From the NCBI GenBank assembly GCA_018824795.1, contig JAHJFL010000003.1, forward strand, positions 1-17,224: 17,224 nucleotides of DNA. Direction: 5' to 3'. Below are positions 1 to 6,917 of the stretch, piece after piece (the first letter of the stretch is position 1; each line of letters begins with the position of its first letter). The notes under the pieces were generated by a model. It saw nothing but the letters and a program-made list of their open reading frames with translations. It was not told the DNA's origin and ran no database searches. The stretch comes from a bacterium. Lineage in GTDB: Bacteria > Campylobacterota > Campylobacteria > Campylobacterales > Sulfurimonadaceae. Both the position numbers and the translations under genes were made by a program.

Positions 1-372
1 AGAATTGTCGTCGCCATTGACAGTTCCGGCTCAATTGATGACACACTTTTAAGTTCATTTTTAAGTGAAGTGAATTTTCTCATGAGTATGGTTTCCCGTT
101 ACCAAATTGAGCTTTTGGTGTGTGATGAGAAAATTAAACTCCACAAAACATTTTACAGTGGAGATGCACTTGAGTGCGACATTCAAGGTGGAAGCGGAAC
201 GGACTTTCGGCCTGTATTTGAATTTATAGAAAAAGAGTTTGATGATGTGAAATTGCTTTTATATTTTACAGATTTAGAGGGAAAATTTCCAGACCAAGCA
301 CCGCAGTATGAGGTGAAGTGGGTAAGCTCCCAAGAAAAAGAAGTTCCTTTTGGAGAGATTATACTTTTATAA
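1..372 (+). CDS. VWA-like domain protein, DUF2201 type (5'-truncated)
   Basis: The reading frame is open from base 1 to the TAA at 370-372, so only the last 123 residues are seen and the start lies upstream of the window. The fragment opens inside a von Willebrand A-like fold. A MIDAS-type DSSGS stands at visible residues 7-11, followed by GGSGTDFRPVFE (63-74), whose Thr would be the second metal ligand, and FTDLEGKFPD (89-98). This set matches the C-terminal VWA-like domain of DUF2201 predicted metallopeptidases. In many bacteria these are paired with an upstream MoxR-type AAA+ ATPase, but that gene is not visible here, and neither is the N-terminal metallopeptidase-like part. The substrate is unknown. 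The gene ends 7 bp before the convergent GGDEF gene, and no terminator is obvious between them. Confidence 0.8.
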   Translation, partial: RIVVAIDSSGSIDDTLLSSFLSEVNFLMSMVSRYQIELLVCDEKIKLHKTFYSGDALECDIQGGSGTDFRPVFEFIEKEFDDVKLLLYFTDLEGKFPDQAPQYEVKWVSSQEKEVPFGEIILL

Positions 373-379
373 AAAGTTT

Positions 380-1627
380 TTACTCATAAACAGTTCTGTT
401 TCTTCCTTCTTGCTTGGCTTTATAGAGCATCATATCTGCCTGGTTGATGGTAGTTTCAAGTTCATCTTCTTCATTAAATGAAGCGATACCTATAGATATT
501 GTTATATTGATACTCTTATGTGCATCTATTTTAATATTTGACTCTTGTACCTTAGTTCTTAACCTTTCAAGAATAGATAAACTATGGTTTATATCTGCGT
601 TTTTGAGTACCAAACAAAACTCTTCACCGCCAAAACGCGAGATGATGTCGTGATGACTCAGATTGGCTCTGAGCATATCTGCCAAGTTTACAATCACTTT
701 GTCTCCTGCGTCATGCCCATAGCTGTCGTTGATTTTTTTAAAATAGTCAATGTCAACCACTGCTACTGTAAACTGTTCAGCGCTCTCTTTTGCTTCAGCA
801 ATATATTCGGTCATATGTTCATGAAAGTATCTACGGTTATAGAGTCCTGTGAGGTAATCACGATTTGCATGATGAGTTACTGTGTGTAAATTTTCAAGAG
901 CTTCTATTGAGTTGTTAATACGACATGAAAATTCCTCTTTAGAAAAAGGTTTTTTTATAAAATCGTTGGCTCCATGTTTTAAAAAAAGTGCATTCATCTC
1001 TTCGTCATCATGAACTGAAATGGCAATGATGCATAGCTCACTTTTACTAAATTTTTTTCTTGTTGCTCTTACGAGGTCAAGACCGTTCATGACTGGCATA
1101 TTGTAATCTGTTATCATAAGGCTGATGTCAGGGTGAACTTCCAGCATTGCTAGTGCTTCTTCACCATGAGCAACCGTATAGACTTTGTAAAAGAGATTTT
1201 CCAAAAGAGTACTCATAGTCTTTCTCACTACGACAGAGTCGTCTACAACAAGGACTTTATGGTTTTTATTATTTTGCAGTCTTTGAATAGTTTGAATAAT
1301 GTAATTAATATCTTCGAGACCACTTTTGTTAACATAGTCAATAATGTTTTTTTGCAAGACTTTTTTTCTGAACTCTTTATCTATATTTCCGCTTAAAACA
1401 ATGACATGTTGTTTTTTTGAAAGGACATAATCAATTATTTCTCCATTTGGCGCATCTGGAAGATTGATATCCAAGAGTGTTACAAAGTAGCTGTACTTTT
1501 GTAAAAATAGTTTTGCTTCTGCCATATTAAATACGACATCAACTTCAAAGCTTAAAGCAGTTTGTAGTTTTTTGGCAATAAGTTTTGCCAAAGTCTTATT
1601 ATCTTCTACTATTAAAATTCTCTCCAT
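380..1627 (-). CDS. Response regulator with two receiver domains and a GGDEF diguanylate cyclase domain
   Basis: A 415-aa soluble protein predicted to make cyclic di-GMP from GTP in response to phosphorylation. Receiver 1 (about 1-115) has the acidic pair E8/D9, phosphoacceptor D53, S79 and K101. Receiver 2 (about 123-243) has D129/D130, D174 in TDYNMPVMNG, S204 and K226-P227. Both therefore look phosphorylatable. The GGDEF domain (about 250-415) begins with DYLTGLYNRR, has the metal-binding VDIDYFKKIND, and carries an intact GGEEF at 333-337. The inhibitory I-site RxxD expected five residues before GGEEF reads SHHD (324-327), so product feedback inhibition through that site is probably absent. 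No HAMP or membrane segment is present. The gene is divergent from the helicase gene with 53 bp between them. No histidine kinase is adjacent, so the partner kinase is unknown. A weak AGAGAG precedes the ATG. Confidence 0.9.
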   Translation of the reverse strand: MERILIVEDNKTLAKLIAKKLQTALSFEVDVVFNMAEAKLFLQKYSYFVTLLDINLPDAPNGEIIDYVLSKKQHVIVLSGNIDKEFRKKVLQKNIIDYVNKSGLEDINYIIQTIQRLQNNKNHKVLVVDDSVVVRKTMSTLLENLFYKVYTVAHGEEALAMLEVHPDISLMITDYNMPVMNGLDLVRATRKKFSKSELCIIAISVHDDEEMNALFLKHGANDFIKKPFSKEEFSCRINNSIEALENLHTVTHHANRDYLTGLYNRRYFHEHMTEYIAEAKESAEQFTVAVVDIDYFKKINDSYGHDAGDKVIVNLADMLRANLSHHDIISRFGGEEFCLVLKNADINHSLSILERLRTKVQESNIKIDAHKSINITISIGIASFNEEDELETTINQADMMLYKAKQEGRNRTVYE

Positions 1628-1666
1628 ACTCTCTGTGCCTGCTTTTGATTATTTGAGGGATATTTT

Positions 1667-1674
1667 ACTATAAT
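1667..1674. promoter_or_regulatory. Overlapping divergent -10 elements
   Basis: On the plus strand TATAAT lies at 1669-1674, and on the minus strand TATAGT lies at 1672-1667, so the same bases can serve as -10 box for the helicase gene (+) and the GGDEF gene (-). For the minus gene this would give a leader of roughly 33 nt. For the plus gene the expected transcription start falls at or within a base or two of the ATG at 1681. No TTGACA-like -35 is seen on either side. Box recognition is by eye. Confidence 0.45.
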
Positions 1675-1680
1675 CGGATT

Positions 1681-2937
1681 ATGGATTATTTAAGTAGCAT
1701 TGTAAATACATTAAAGTCAAAACAAAACGTTTTTTTAACCGGCGGAGCAGGTGTTGGAAAGACGACAATCACACGTGAGATTATTAAAGCATACGAAGAA
1801 GATGCTAAAAAAGTTGCCAAATTAGCCTCAACAGGTATGGCGGCAACTCTTATTGGCGGGCAGACCCTTCATAGTTTTTTTGACTTAGGTATAGCGAGTA
1901 GTATTGATGAACTTCAACTGAATGCAAAACTTGAGATTAAAACAAAAATAAAAAAACTCATCTCTAGTATGGATTTAATTGTTATCGATGAAATATCTAT
2001 GGTGAGCGATACACTTTTTGAGATGATTCATCTTAGACTTACACAGTCAGGATATAGCGGTGTTCTTTTAATTGTAGGTGATTTTTTACAGCTTCCTCCG
2101 GTTGTTCGCGGGCAAGGGGAGGTGAATTTTGCATTTGAGTCAAACTCTTGGGAGAAGTTTAATTTTGTAAAAGTAGAATTGACGCATATTTACAGAACAG
2201 ACGATAAAAACTTTATAGAGCTTCTTAATCATATTCGCTTTGGCTACATAGACGAAGAGATTCATAATGAACTCAATGAATTTATTAAGCCGCTTCCCCA
2301 AGAGCTTGATGCTTTTACTTTTTTGTTTGGCAAAAACGCAAGTGCTGCGTTTCATAACAGAGCACAACTCTCCAATATTGAGAGTGAGCTTTTTGTAAAA
2401 GAAGCGCAGGTTATAAAGCATCTCAAAACGACAAGCGACAAAGAGATAGAAAGATTTATGGATGATGCACGCATAGAAAAAGAGTTGGAACTTAAAATCG
2501 GGGTGCCGGTTCTCTTTACAAGAAACTCGTGGAACTACTTTAACGGTGAGCGAGGCTTGGTTGTTAATGTGGATGCTTCCTGCGTTTATGTACAAAAAAA
2601 TGATGGTAAGGTTGTGAAGCTTGAAGCAGTAGCTCAAAGTAAAGAAGTTTGGAAAGAAAAAAATATAGACGGAAAAAAAGAGATGGTTCAAGAGGCAATC
2701 TTTAGCGTTTACCAGTTCCCCATCAAACTTGCCTTTGCCATCACTATACATAAATCTCAAGGCATGAGCATAGAAGATTTGATAATTCAGACAAATGAAA
2801 TTTTTGCTCCATCGCAGTTTTATGTAGCACTCTCAAGAAGTTCAAACCCTGCACGACTGAACTTACTTGCTCCTGTAAGACAGTGGAGTGAACTTGTTTT
2901 TGTCAATGAAAAAGCGATGGAGTTTGTAAAAAATTAG
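1681..2937 (+). CDS. Pif1-like superfamily 1B DNA helicase / AAA ATPase
   Basis: A 418-aa cytoplasmic ATPase predicted to unwind DNA 5' to 3'. The motifs run in Pif1/RecD-like SF1B order: Walker A GGAGVGKTT (21-29), motif Ia region STGMAATLIGGQTLHSFF (50-67), Walker B VIDEISMV (101-108), motif III GDFLQLPPV (133-141), motif IV-like THIYR followed by FIELLNHIRFG, motif V ITIHKSQGMSIEDLII near 355-370, and motif VI FYVALSR (380-386). Bacterial Pif1-like proteins are linked to replication past structured or G-quadruplex DNA and to recombination; that role is inferred here from the family. The start is fixed, because an in-frame TGA stands at 1654-1656, no other start codon lies between it and 1681, and Walker A is only 20 residues in. 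No Shine-Dalgarno precedes the ATG; the only GAGGG is 21 bases away. The gene has its own promoter and is not clearly in an operon. Confidence 0.87.
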   Translation: MDYLSSIVNTLKSKQNVFLTGGAGVGKTTITREIIKAYEEDAKKVAKLASTGMAATLIGGQTLHSFFDLGIASSIDELQLNAKLEIKTKIKKLISSMDLIVIDEISMVSDTLFEMIHLRLTQSGYSGVLLIVGDFLQLPPVVRGQGEVNFAFESNSWEKFNFVKVELTHIYRTDDKNFIELLNHIRFGYIDEEIHNELNEFIKPLPQELDAFTFLFGKNASAAFHNRAQLSNIESELFVKEAQVIKHLKTTSDKEIERFMDDARIEKELELKIGVPVLFTRNSWNYFNGERGLVVNVDASCVYVQKNDGKVVKLEAVAQSKEVWKEKNIDGKKEMVQEAIFSVYQFPIKLAFAITIHKSQGMSIEDLIIQTNEIFAPSQFYVALSRSSNPARLNLLAPVRQWSELVFVNEKAMEFVKN

Positions 2938-2945
2938 CACTATGC

Positions 2946-2951
2946 TATAAT
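2946..2951 (+). promoter_or_regulatory. Predicted -10 box for the two lipoprotein genes
   Basis: TATAAT lies 31 bases before the ATG at 2983, just after the helicase stop at 2937. A GGAGA Shine-Dalgarno follows at 2972-2976. No -35 hexamer is recognisable, which fits the usual sigma-70 promoter pattern in Campylobacterota. Confidence 0.5.
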
Positions 2952-2982
2952 CGTGAAAATAAATTTAAAATGGAGAATTACT

Positions 2983-3120
2983 ATGAGTAAAATAACAATA
3001 ATTTTTTTGATAGTTTTAGGAATAGCTTTTGGCGCATGTGCGAAAACGCCACAAGATAATTATTATAATAGAGCGATGAATTCATCTGAAGAAGCAGTAC
3101 AAAGCTTGGACCATGAATAA
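2983..3120 (+). CDS. Very small lipoprotein (45 aa), unknown function
   Basis: A 45-residue protein starting MSKITIIFLIVLGIAFGAC. It has a lysine near the N-terminus, a hydrophobic run (about 4-17) and a lipobox-like FGAC with Cys at residue 19, so lipidation and export are predicted. The mature peptide would be only 27 residues, acidic to neutral, with no cysteine beyond the lipidated one. A good GGAGA Shine-Dalgarno lies at 2972-2976, six bases before the ATG, and a TATAAT lies at 2946-2951, so translation is credible despite the size. The stop overlaps the start of the next lipoprotein gene by 8 bases (ATGAATAA), which points to translational coupling. No family is recognised. It could be an entericidin-like small lipoprotein, but nothing specific shows that. 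Confidence 0.6.
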   Translation: MSKITIIFLIVLGIAFGACAKTPQDNYYNRAMNSSEEAVQSLDHE

Positions 3121-3511
3121 GATTTTATTGTCTGCGTTTGTTCTCTTTTCTTTAAGCGGCTGTTTCAGTTCAGAACCTCCAAAATGTTCTGATGAGGATG
3201 TAAAGGATATTGTTAAAAGTTTGTATGTGGAAATGATTGGTAACATGAAAGAAACAACTTATACAGCGATATTTGCAGCTGCTTTACCAAAAGAGATGCT
3301 TAGTATTGACTCAATTCGTCCTGTCGCATATGACGAAGCTGTCAAAATGAGAAGTTGTAAAGCAACTGCCAAACTTGAAGGTGACAAAGAGATAAATATT
3401 GAATATACAATTCAGACAAATGAAGAGAATAGTGATGAGTATTATGTTGAACTTGGAAGTGATTTTGTAGAGGGTTTAATGATGCAAAATATCATGAATT
3501 TTGCGAAATAG
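3113..3511 (+). CDS. Small lipoprotein, unknown function
   Basis: A 132-aa protein with a lipoprotein signal peptide: MNK, a hydrophobic core at 4-13, and lipobox LSGC with Cys at 17. The mature part has two further cysteines, in PKCSDEDV (Cys25) and MRSCKATA (about Cys83). They could form a disulfide in the periplasm or at the outer membrane. The C-terminal half alternates like a small beta sheet (KATAKLEGDKEINIEYTIQTN, then EYYVELGSDF). I do not recognise a named family. The start overlaps the stop of the 45-aa lipoprotein gene by 8 bases and has no strong Shine-Dalgarno of its own, so it is probably translated by reinitiation. It ends just before an inverted repeat and the convergent peroxiredoxin gene. 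Confidence 0.75.
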   Translation: MNKILLSAFVLFSLSGCFSSEPPKCSDEDVKDIVKSLYVEMIGNMKETTYTAIFAAALPKEMLSIDSIRPVAYDEAVKMRSCKATAKLEGDKEINIEYTIQTNEENSDEYYVELGSDFVEGLMMQNIMNFAK

Positions 3512-3519
3512 AATTTAAA

Positions 3520-3542
3520 AACTCTCACATTATGTGAGAGTT
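3520..3542. terminator. Terminator hairpin between convergent lipoprotein and peroxiredoxin genes
   Basis: A perfect inverted repeat, AACTCTCACA - TTA - TGTGAGAGTT, sits 8 bases after the lipoprotein stop and 12 bases beyond the peroxiredoxin stop. Read on the minus strand the stem is followed by TTTTAAATTC, a usable U tract, so it should best terminate the peroxiredoxin transcript. On the plus strand the following bases (ATAAGAG) are not T-rich, so termination there is less certain. Confidence 0.7.
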
Positions 3543-3554
3543 ATAAGAGAACGA

Positions 3555-4151
3555 CTAAAGGTCGTTTTCGTGTTTTGCTAAGTACTCAGCAACACCTTCA
3601 GTAGATGCTTTCATACCTTCGTCACCTTTTTGCCAACCAGCAGCACATACTTCTCCATGCTCATCAGTAAACTGCATTGCGTCTACCATACGAATCATTT
3701 CATCAATGTTACGACCAAGTGGTAAGTCATTGATTACTGCGTGACGAACAACGCCTTTGCCATCAATTAGGAATGAACCACGAAGTGCAACTGCTTCGCC
3801 GAAAAGTACGTCATAGTCTTTAGAAATTTGTTTTGTAAGGTCAGCTACAAGTGGGTATTTAATACGGCCGATACCACCGTTGTTCACTGGAGTCTCTCTC
3901 CATGCAAAGTGTGAAAATTGAGAATCAACTGAAACACCGATTACATTTACGCCACGGCTTTTAAAATCTTCAATTCTGTGAGAAAACGCAATAATTTCTG
4001 AAGGACATACAAATGTAAAGTCAAGTGGATAAAAGAAAAGTACTGTACCCTTTTCACCAAAGTTTTCTGACAATTTAAAATTATCTACGATTGAGCCATC
4101 TGCTAAAACTGTTGTTGCTGTAAAATCTGGAGCCGGGTTTGTTACTAACAT
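3555..4151 (-). CDS. Typical 2-Cys peroxiredoxin (AhpC/Prx1 type)
   Basis: A 198-aa cytoplasmic peroxidase that reduces hydrogen peroxide, organic hydroperoxides and possibly peroxynitrite through cysteine chemistry. The peroxidatic Cys49 lies in DFTFVCPSEI and the resolving Cys169 in GEVCAAGW; the active-site Thr46 and Arg124 region is present. GGIG (92-95) matches the GGLG position of overoxidation-sensitive enzymes, while the C-terminal YF partner motif reads YL (190-191). The frame stays open to 4199, giving 16 more residues, but I place the start at 4151. There AAAGGA precedes ATATATATG at good spacing, the protein begins MLVTNPAPDF as the family does, and the length matches the usual 198. 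No dedicated AhpF-type reductase is adjacent, so a thioredoxin is the likely electron donor (inference). Expression is probably monocistronic, ending at the 3520-3542 hairpin. Confidence 0.93.
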   Translation of the reverse strand: MLVTNPAPDFTATTVLADGSIVDNFKLSENFGEKGTVLFFYPLDFTFVCPSEIIAFSHRIEDFKSRGVNVIGVSVDSQFSHFAWRETPVNNGGIGRIKYPLVADLTKQISKDYDVLFGEAVALRGSFLIDGKGVVRHAVINDLPLGRNIDEMIRMVDAMQFTDEHGEVCAAGWQKGDEGMKASTEGVAEYLAKHENDL

Positions 4152-4189
4152 ATATATTTCCTTTGGGTTTTGAGTTTTAATATGCTCGT

Positions 4190-4195
4190 AGTGTA
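4190..4195 (-). promoter_or_regulatory. Possible -10 box for the peroxiredoxin gene
   Basis: The minus strand reads TACACT about 38 bases before the ATG at 4151, which would give a leader of roughly 32 nt. This is a weak match to TATAAT with AT-rich DNA behind it. No clear PerR or Fur box could be assigned by eye. Confidence 0.25.
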
Positions 4196-4335
4196 ACAAA
4201 AATTTATTAACATAAATCTGATGAAGTAAATAAGTAAAATTATTTAAGGAAAATTTTTATCTTTTAAAATATTTCTTTTTTCTTTATTAAAAAATAGAAG
4301 AACCCATATACTATTTAGTTTTTATTATTCTTCGA

Positions 4336-4341
4336 TATAAT
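4336..4341 (+). promoter_or_regulatory. Predicted -10 box for metK
   Basis: TATAAT, followed by TC, lies 47 bases before the metK ATG, behind a T-rich tract and with no -35 hexamer. The expected leader is only about 41 nt, ends in a good AAGGAAAATCG Shine-Dalgarno region, and is too short for a SAM riboswitch. Confidence 0.55.
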
Positions 4342-4388
4342 TCTTGCGATTTATGGAGCAAGACTCTATACTTCAATAAGGAAAATCG

Positions 4389-5546
4389 ATGACGAAAGAG
4401 TACATTTTTACTTCAGAGTCTGTAACAGAAGGGCACCCTGATAAGATGGCAGATCAAATCAGTGACGCAATTCTGGATTATATTATTGAGCATGATACTA
4501 ATGCGCGCGTTGCGTGTGAGACTTTAGTATCAAATGGTTTTTGTGTAATTGCAGGCGAACTGAAAACGACGGCTTATGCCCCTATGCAAGAGATTGCGAG
4601 AAAAGTTATCCAAGAGATTGGATATACAGATGCAACGTATGGTTTTGACTACCGCTCTGCTGCAGTTTTAAATGGAATAGGTGAACAGTCACCTGATATT
4701 AATCAGGGTGTTGATCAAGCTGATGGTGAAATAGGTGCAGGCGATCAAGGACTTATGTTTGGTTACGCATGTCGTGAAACAGATGTTTTAATGCCTATGC
4801 CAATTTATTTGGCACATCTTTTAACTAGAAGATTAGCAGAAGTACGTAAAGAAGGAATAATTCCTTATCTGCGTCCTGATGGAAAAGCACAAATCAGTAT
4901 TAAATATGTCGGAGGTAAACCAGTTTCAGTTGAAACTGTAGTCGTTTCAACACAACATGCACCTGAAGTATCACAAGAAAAAATTCATGAAGATGTAATC
5001 AAAGAAGTTATACGTCACGTTATACCTGCTGATATGATGACAGAAAGTACTGTCTTTCACATTAATCCAACAGGTAAATTTGTAATTGGCGGACCGCAAG
5101 GTGATGCAGGATTAACAGGAAGAAAAATCATCGTAGATACTTACGGCGGAAGCTGTCCTCATGGCGGTGGAGCATTTTCTGGAAAAGATCCGACCAAGGT
5201 TGACAGAAGTGCTGCATATGCTGCAAGATGGGTTGCTAAGAACTTAGTGGCTTCTGGCGTTTGTGATAAGGCTACTATTCAAGTAGCATATGCAATCGGT
5301 GTTGTTCAACCTGTATCTATTATGGTAGATACACATGGAACAGGGGTAGTTGGAGAAGAAAAAATAGAAGAGTGTGTAAAACATCTTTTTGACTTATCTC
5401 CAAAAGGTATTATTACTTCACTTGATTTACTTCGTCCTATATATAGAAAAACTGCTGCTTATGGTCACTTTGGCCGTGAGGAAGAGGGTTTTACTTGGGA
5501 AGTGACAAATAAAGCAGACGCTATTAGAGAGTATTTAGGTTTATAA
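4389..5546 (+). CDS. metK: S-adenosylmethionine synthetase
   Basis: A 385-aa cytoplasmic enzyme (E. coli MetK has 384) that makes S-adenosylmethionine, phosphate and diphosphate from methionine and ATP, supplying the methyl donor for the cell. Signature motifs are all present: TEGHPDK (13-19) with the catalytic His16 and metal-binding Asp18, GAGDQG (116-121), the P-loop-like GGGAFSGKD (259-267) with Lys266, and [11 protein letters not shown] (270-280). The start is the ATG preceded by AAGGAAAATCG and matches the family N-terminus. The gene is flanked by its own predicted promoter and a non-coding spacer, so it is probably monocistronic. Nothing is unusual in the protein. Confidence 0.98.
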   Translation: MTKEYIFTSESVTEGHPDKMADQISDAILDYIIEHDTNARVACETLVSNGFCVIAGELKTTAYAPMQEIARKVIQEIGYTDATYGFDYRSAAVLNGIGEQSPDINQGVDQADGEIGAGDQGLMFGYACRETDVLMPMPIYLAHLLTRRLAEVRKEGIIPYLRPDGKAQISIKYVGGKPVSVETVVVSTQHAPEVSQEKIHEDVIKEVIRHVIPADMMTESTVFHINPTGKFVIGGPQGDAGLTGRKIIVDTYGGSCPHGGGAFSGKDPTKVDRSAAYAARWVAKNLVASGVCDKATIQVAYAIGVVQPVSIMVDTHGTGVVGEEKIEECVKHLFDLSPKGIITSLDLLRPIYRKTAAYGHFGREEEGFTWEVTNKADAIREYLGL

Positions 5547-5560
5547 ATACAAAATGTTAT

Positions 5561-5588
5561 AGTTATGATAAATTTTATCGTCATAACT
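5561..5588 (+). terminator. Weak stem-loop after metK, possible terminator
   Basis: AGTTATGA and TCATAACT form an 8-bp stem 14 bases after the metK stop. A nested GATAAA-T-TTTATC palindrome occupies the loop and competes with it. It is AT-rich and no T run follows on the plus strand, so intrinsic termination here is doubtful. Confidence 0.3.
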
Positions 5589-5618
5589 AGTAAGTGAGAT
5601 ATGTAACGTACGGCTGAA

Positions 5619-5657
5619 TTTTAAATGGATTGAAACTAGTTTTAGCTACATTTAAAA
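5619..5657. repeat. Inverted repeat upstream of the ferredoxin gene
   Basis: TTTTAAATG (5619-5627) and CATTTAAAA (5649-5657) are perfect complements, and the loop contains the palindrome AAACTAGTTT. The element lies immediately upstream of the likely -10 box at 5668-5673. It may be an operator or simply AT-rich dyad symmetry; no known regulator site is recognised. Confidence 0.35.
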
Positions 5658-5667
5658 ATCTTCTGTG

Positions 5668-5673
5668 TATAGT
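5668..5673 (+). promoter_or_regulatory. Predicted -10 box for the ferredoxin gene
   Basis: TATAGT lies 28 bases before the ATG at 5701, giving a leader of about 20 nt that contains the AGGAGAAAATA Shine-Dalgarno region. No -35 hexamer is seen. Confidence 0.4.
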
Positions 5674-5700
5674 TACTTCAACAAAAATTAGGAGAAAATA

Positions 5701-5985
5701 ATGGCTGTATATATTAATGACACGTGTATTAACTGTGGTGCTTGTATTGACGAATGTCCAGTAGAAGCAATCGTAGACGAGGATGATAACCCAACTGGTG
5801 AAGAAATTTACTACGTATATGGTGATAAATGTGTAGAGTGTGTTGGCCATCATGATGAGCCGGCTTGTGCTACTGCATGTCCTACTGAGGGTTGTATTGT
5901 TTGGGATGCTGTTGGTGAATCTCCAGAGCACCGTTCAGACATTACAGCTGAGCAACGCTCAAGCAAAGAGCCTGTTGTAGAATAA
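5701..5985 (+). CDS. 2[4Fe-4S] ferredoxin, Allochromatium (Alvin) type
   Basis: A 94-aa soluble low-potential electron carrier. The first motif is C9-x2-C12-x2-C15-x3-C19-P. The second is the Alvin-type expanded C44-x2-C47-x8-C56-x3-C60-P. By family rule C9, C12, C15 and C60 hold one cluster and C44, C47, C56 and C19 the other; C65 is extra. The eight-residue insert VGHHDEPA and the acidic C-terminal extension after residue 65 are typical of Alvin-like ferredoxins. In Campylobacterota such ferredoxins serve 2-oxoacid:acceptor oxidoreductases and the reductive TCA cycle; this role is inferred, and no partner enzyme gene is adjacent. AGGAGA lies seven bases before the ATG. The gene is monocistronic, bounded by its own promoter and a strong terminator. 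Confidence 0.93.
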   Translation: MAVYINDTCINCGACIDECPVEAIVDEDDNPTGEEIYYVYGDKCVECVGHHDEPACATACPTEGCIVWDAVGESPEHRSDITAEQRSSKEPVVE

Positions 5986-5994
5986 GTTCTTTTT

Positions 5995-6018
5995 AAAAGC
6001 ACTCTCCTGAGTGCTTTT
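5995..6018 (+). terminator. Rho-independent terminator of the ferredoxin gene
   Basis: AAAAGCACTC - TCCT - GAGTGCTTTT forms a perfect 10-bp stem starting 9 bases after the stop codon. The TTTT of the stem runs into CTCTTTCTC. This is the clearest intrinsic terminator in the window. Confidence 0.88.
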
Positions 6019-6098
6019 CTCTTTCTCATAAGTTACCCACCAAAACAAAACTTATTCACTAAATTTACAAATTCAATAAAAATGCTTTCTTTTTTAGA

Positions 6099-6104
6099 TA
6101 TAAT
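6099..6104 (+). promoter_or_regulatory. Predicted -10 box for the ndk-yceD-rpmF-plsX-fabH cluster
   Basis: TATAAT (again followed by TC) lies 34 bases before the ndk ATG at 6138, behind a T-rich stretch and with no -35 hexamer. It is downstream of the ferredoxin terminator and is the only clear promoter seen before fabH. Confidence 0.55.
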
Positions 6105-6137
6105 TCCACTCTAATTTTATATTTAACAGGAGATTTG

Positions 6138-6551
6138 ATGGAAAGAACTCTATCTATAATCAAACCAGATGCAGTTGCTAAAGGTGTTATCGGCAAAATC
6201 TTAGATCGTTTTGAGAGTAATGGCCTTAAGATAGCTGCAACTAGAAAAATTCAACTTTCTCGTGCTGATGCTGAGGCATTTTATGCTGTACACTCAGAGA
6301 GACCTTTTTTCAACGACTTAGTTGATTTTATGATCAGTGGACCAGTAGTTGTTTCTGTTCTTGCAGGCGAAAACGCTATGCAAAAGAACCGTGATTTAAT
6401 GGGCGCTACAAACCCTAAAGAAGCTGAAGCTGGTACAATCCGTGCTGATTTCGCTGAAAACATAGATGCAAATGCAGTTCATGGAAGTGATTCTGTAGAA
6501 AATGCAGCTGTTGAAATCGCATTCTTTTTCTCTGAGAGAGAAATTTCTTAA
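6138..6551 (+). CDS. ndk: Nucleoside diphosphate kinase
   Basis: A 137-aa enzyme that transfers the gamma phosphate of ATP to nucleoside diphosphates through a phosphohistidine, balancing NTP and dNTP pools. The N-terminus [12 protein letters not shown] carries the conserved Lys9, and the signature NAVHGSDS (112-119) carries the phosphorylated His115. Length and spacing match bacterial Ndk. I use the ATG at 6138 rather than the TTG at 6135, because the family begins one residue before ERTL and AGGAGA (6128-6133) is close upstream. It is the first gene of a cluster with yceD-rpmF-plsX-fabH; the next start is 9 bases after its stop, so coupling is likely. Confidence 0.97.
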   Translation: MERTLSIIKPDAVAKGVIGKILDRFESNGLKIAATRKIQLSRADAEAFYAVHSERPFFNDLVDFMISGPVVVSVLAGENAMQKNRDLMGATNPKEAEAGTIRADFAENIDANAVHGSDSVENAAVEIAFFFSEREIS

Positions 6552-6560
6552 GCAACAGCT

Positions 6561-6917
6561 GTGAAGTTTTTACTCAGAAAAGTAACAAAGACTCCTTTAG
6601 ATTTTGAACTTGAATCAGAGGATGTAAATTTTAAAGGTTATTTACAGTACCATGCGGGTAATTTGATTTTACTTAAAGCAAAGCTGCAAGGTTTTGTGGA
6701 TACTGAATGTAGCCAGTGTGGGCAAAATATTAAATTACCATTGGATGAAGAATTAGAATTTTTTCTCTCTGATGGTTTATTTGATGGTGATGAACGCATT
6801 GAATTAGATGTTATAGAATCTTTTGATTCTACCGCAGATATTGACGAAATTTTACACTCCGAGCTTGAACTTATCAAAAGCGACTATTATAGTTGCGAAA
6901 ATTGTCAACATTCTTAA
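6561..6917 (+). CDS. DUF177 / YceD-like protein with two CxxC motifs
   Basis: A 118-aa protein of the YceD (DUF177) family, recognised mainly from context directly upstream of rpmF and plsX, a gene order conserved across bacteria, and from C50-SQ-C53 followed by an acidic segment (60-100) and C112-EN-C115. Paired CxxC motifs suggest a zinc ribbon. E. coli YceD has been linked to ribosomal RNA; the biochemical role remains unsettled, and nothing in this sequence decides it. The start is GTG at 6561, with no strong Shine-Dalgarno and no other start nearby, so reinitiation from ndk is likely. The stop codon itself lies in a small palindrome (6911-6925) that begins the structured rpmF leader. Confidence 0.78.
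   Translation: MKFLLRKVTKTPLDFELESEDVNFKGYLQYHAGNLILLKAKLQGFVDTECSQCGQNIKLPLDEELEFFLSDGLFDGDERIELDVIESFDSTADIDEILHSELELIKSDYYSCENCQHS

Noticed and set aside
2140..2760. 206-codon open frame antisense to the Pif1-like helicase gene
   Set aside because: It lies entirely opposite conserved helicase motifs, has no Shine-Dalgarno, and its product is a Phe/Tyr/Cys-rich sequence with no recognisable domain.
4152..4199. Longer peroxiredoxin with 16 extra N-terminal residues starting at 4199
   Set aside because: The extension has no Shine-Dalgarno and is not family-like, while AAAGGA precedes the ATG at 4151 and gives the standard 198-aa protein.
4152..4388. SAM riboswitch or similar leader upstream of metK
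   Set aside because: The likely transcription start leaves only about 41 nt of leader, with no SAM-riboswitch core or strong stem.
5587..5931. 114-codon open frame antisense to the ferredoxin gene
   Set aside because: It is opposite an unmistakable ferredoxin and its promoter, and its product has no family features.
6135..6137. TTG start of ndk one codon upstream
   Set aside because: The adjacent ATG gives the standard N-terminus; TTG would add only one Met and sits too close to AGGAGA.
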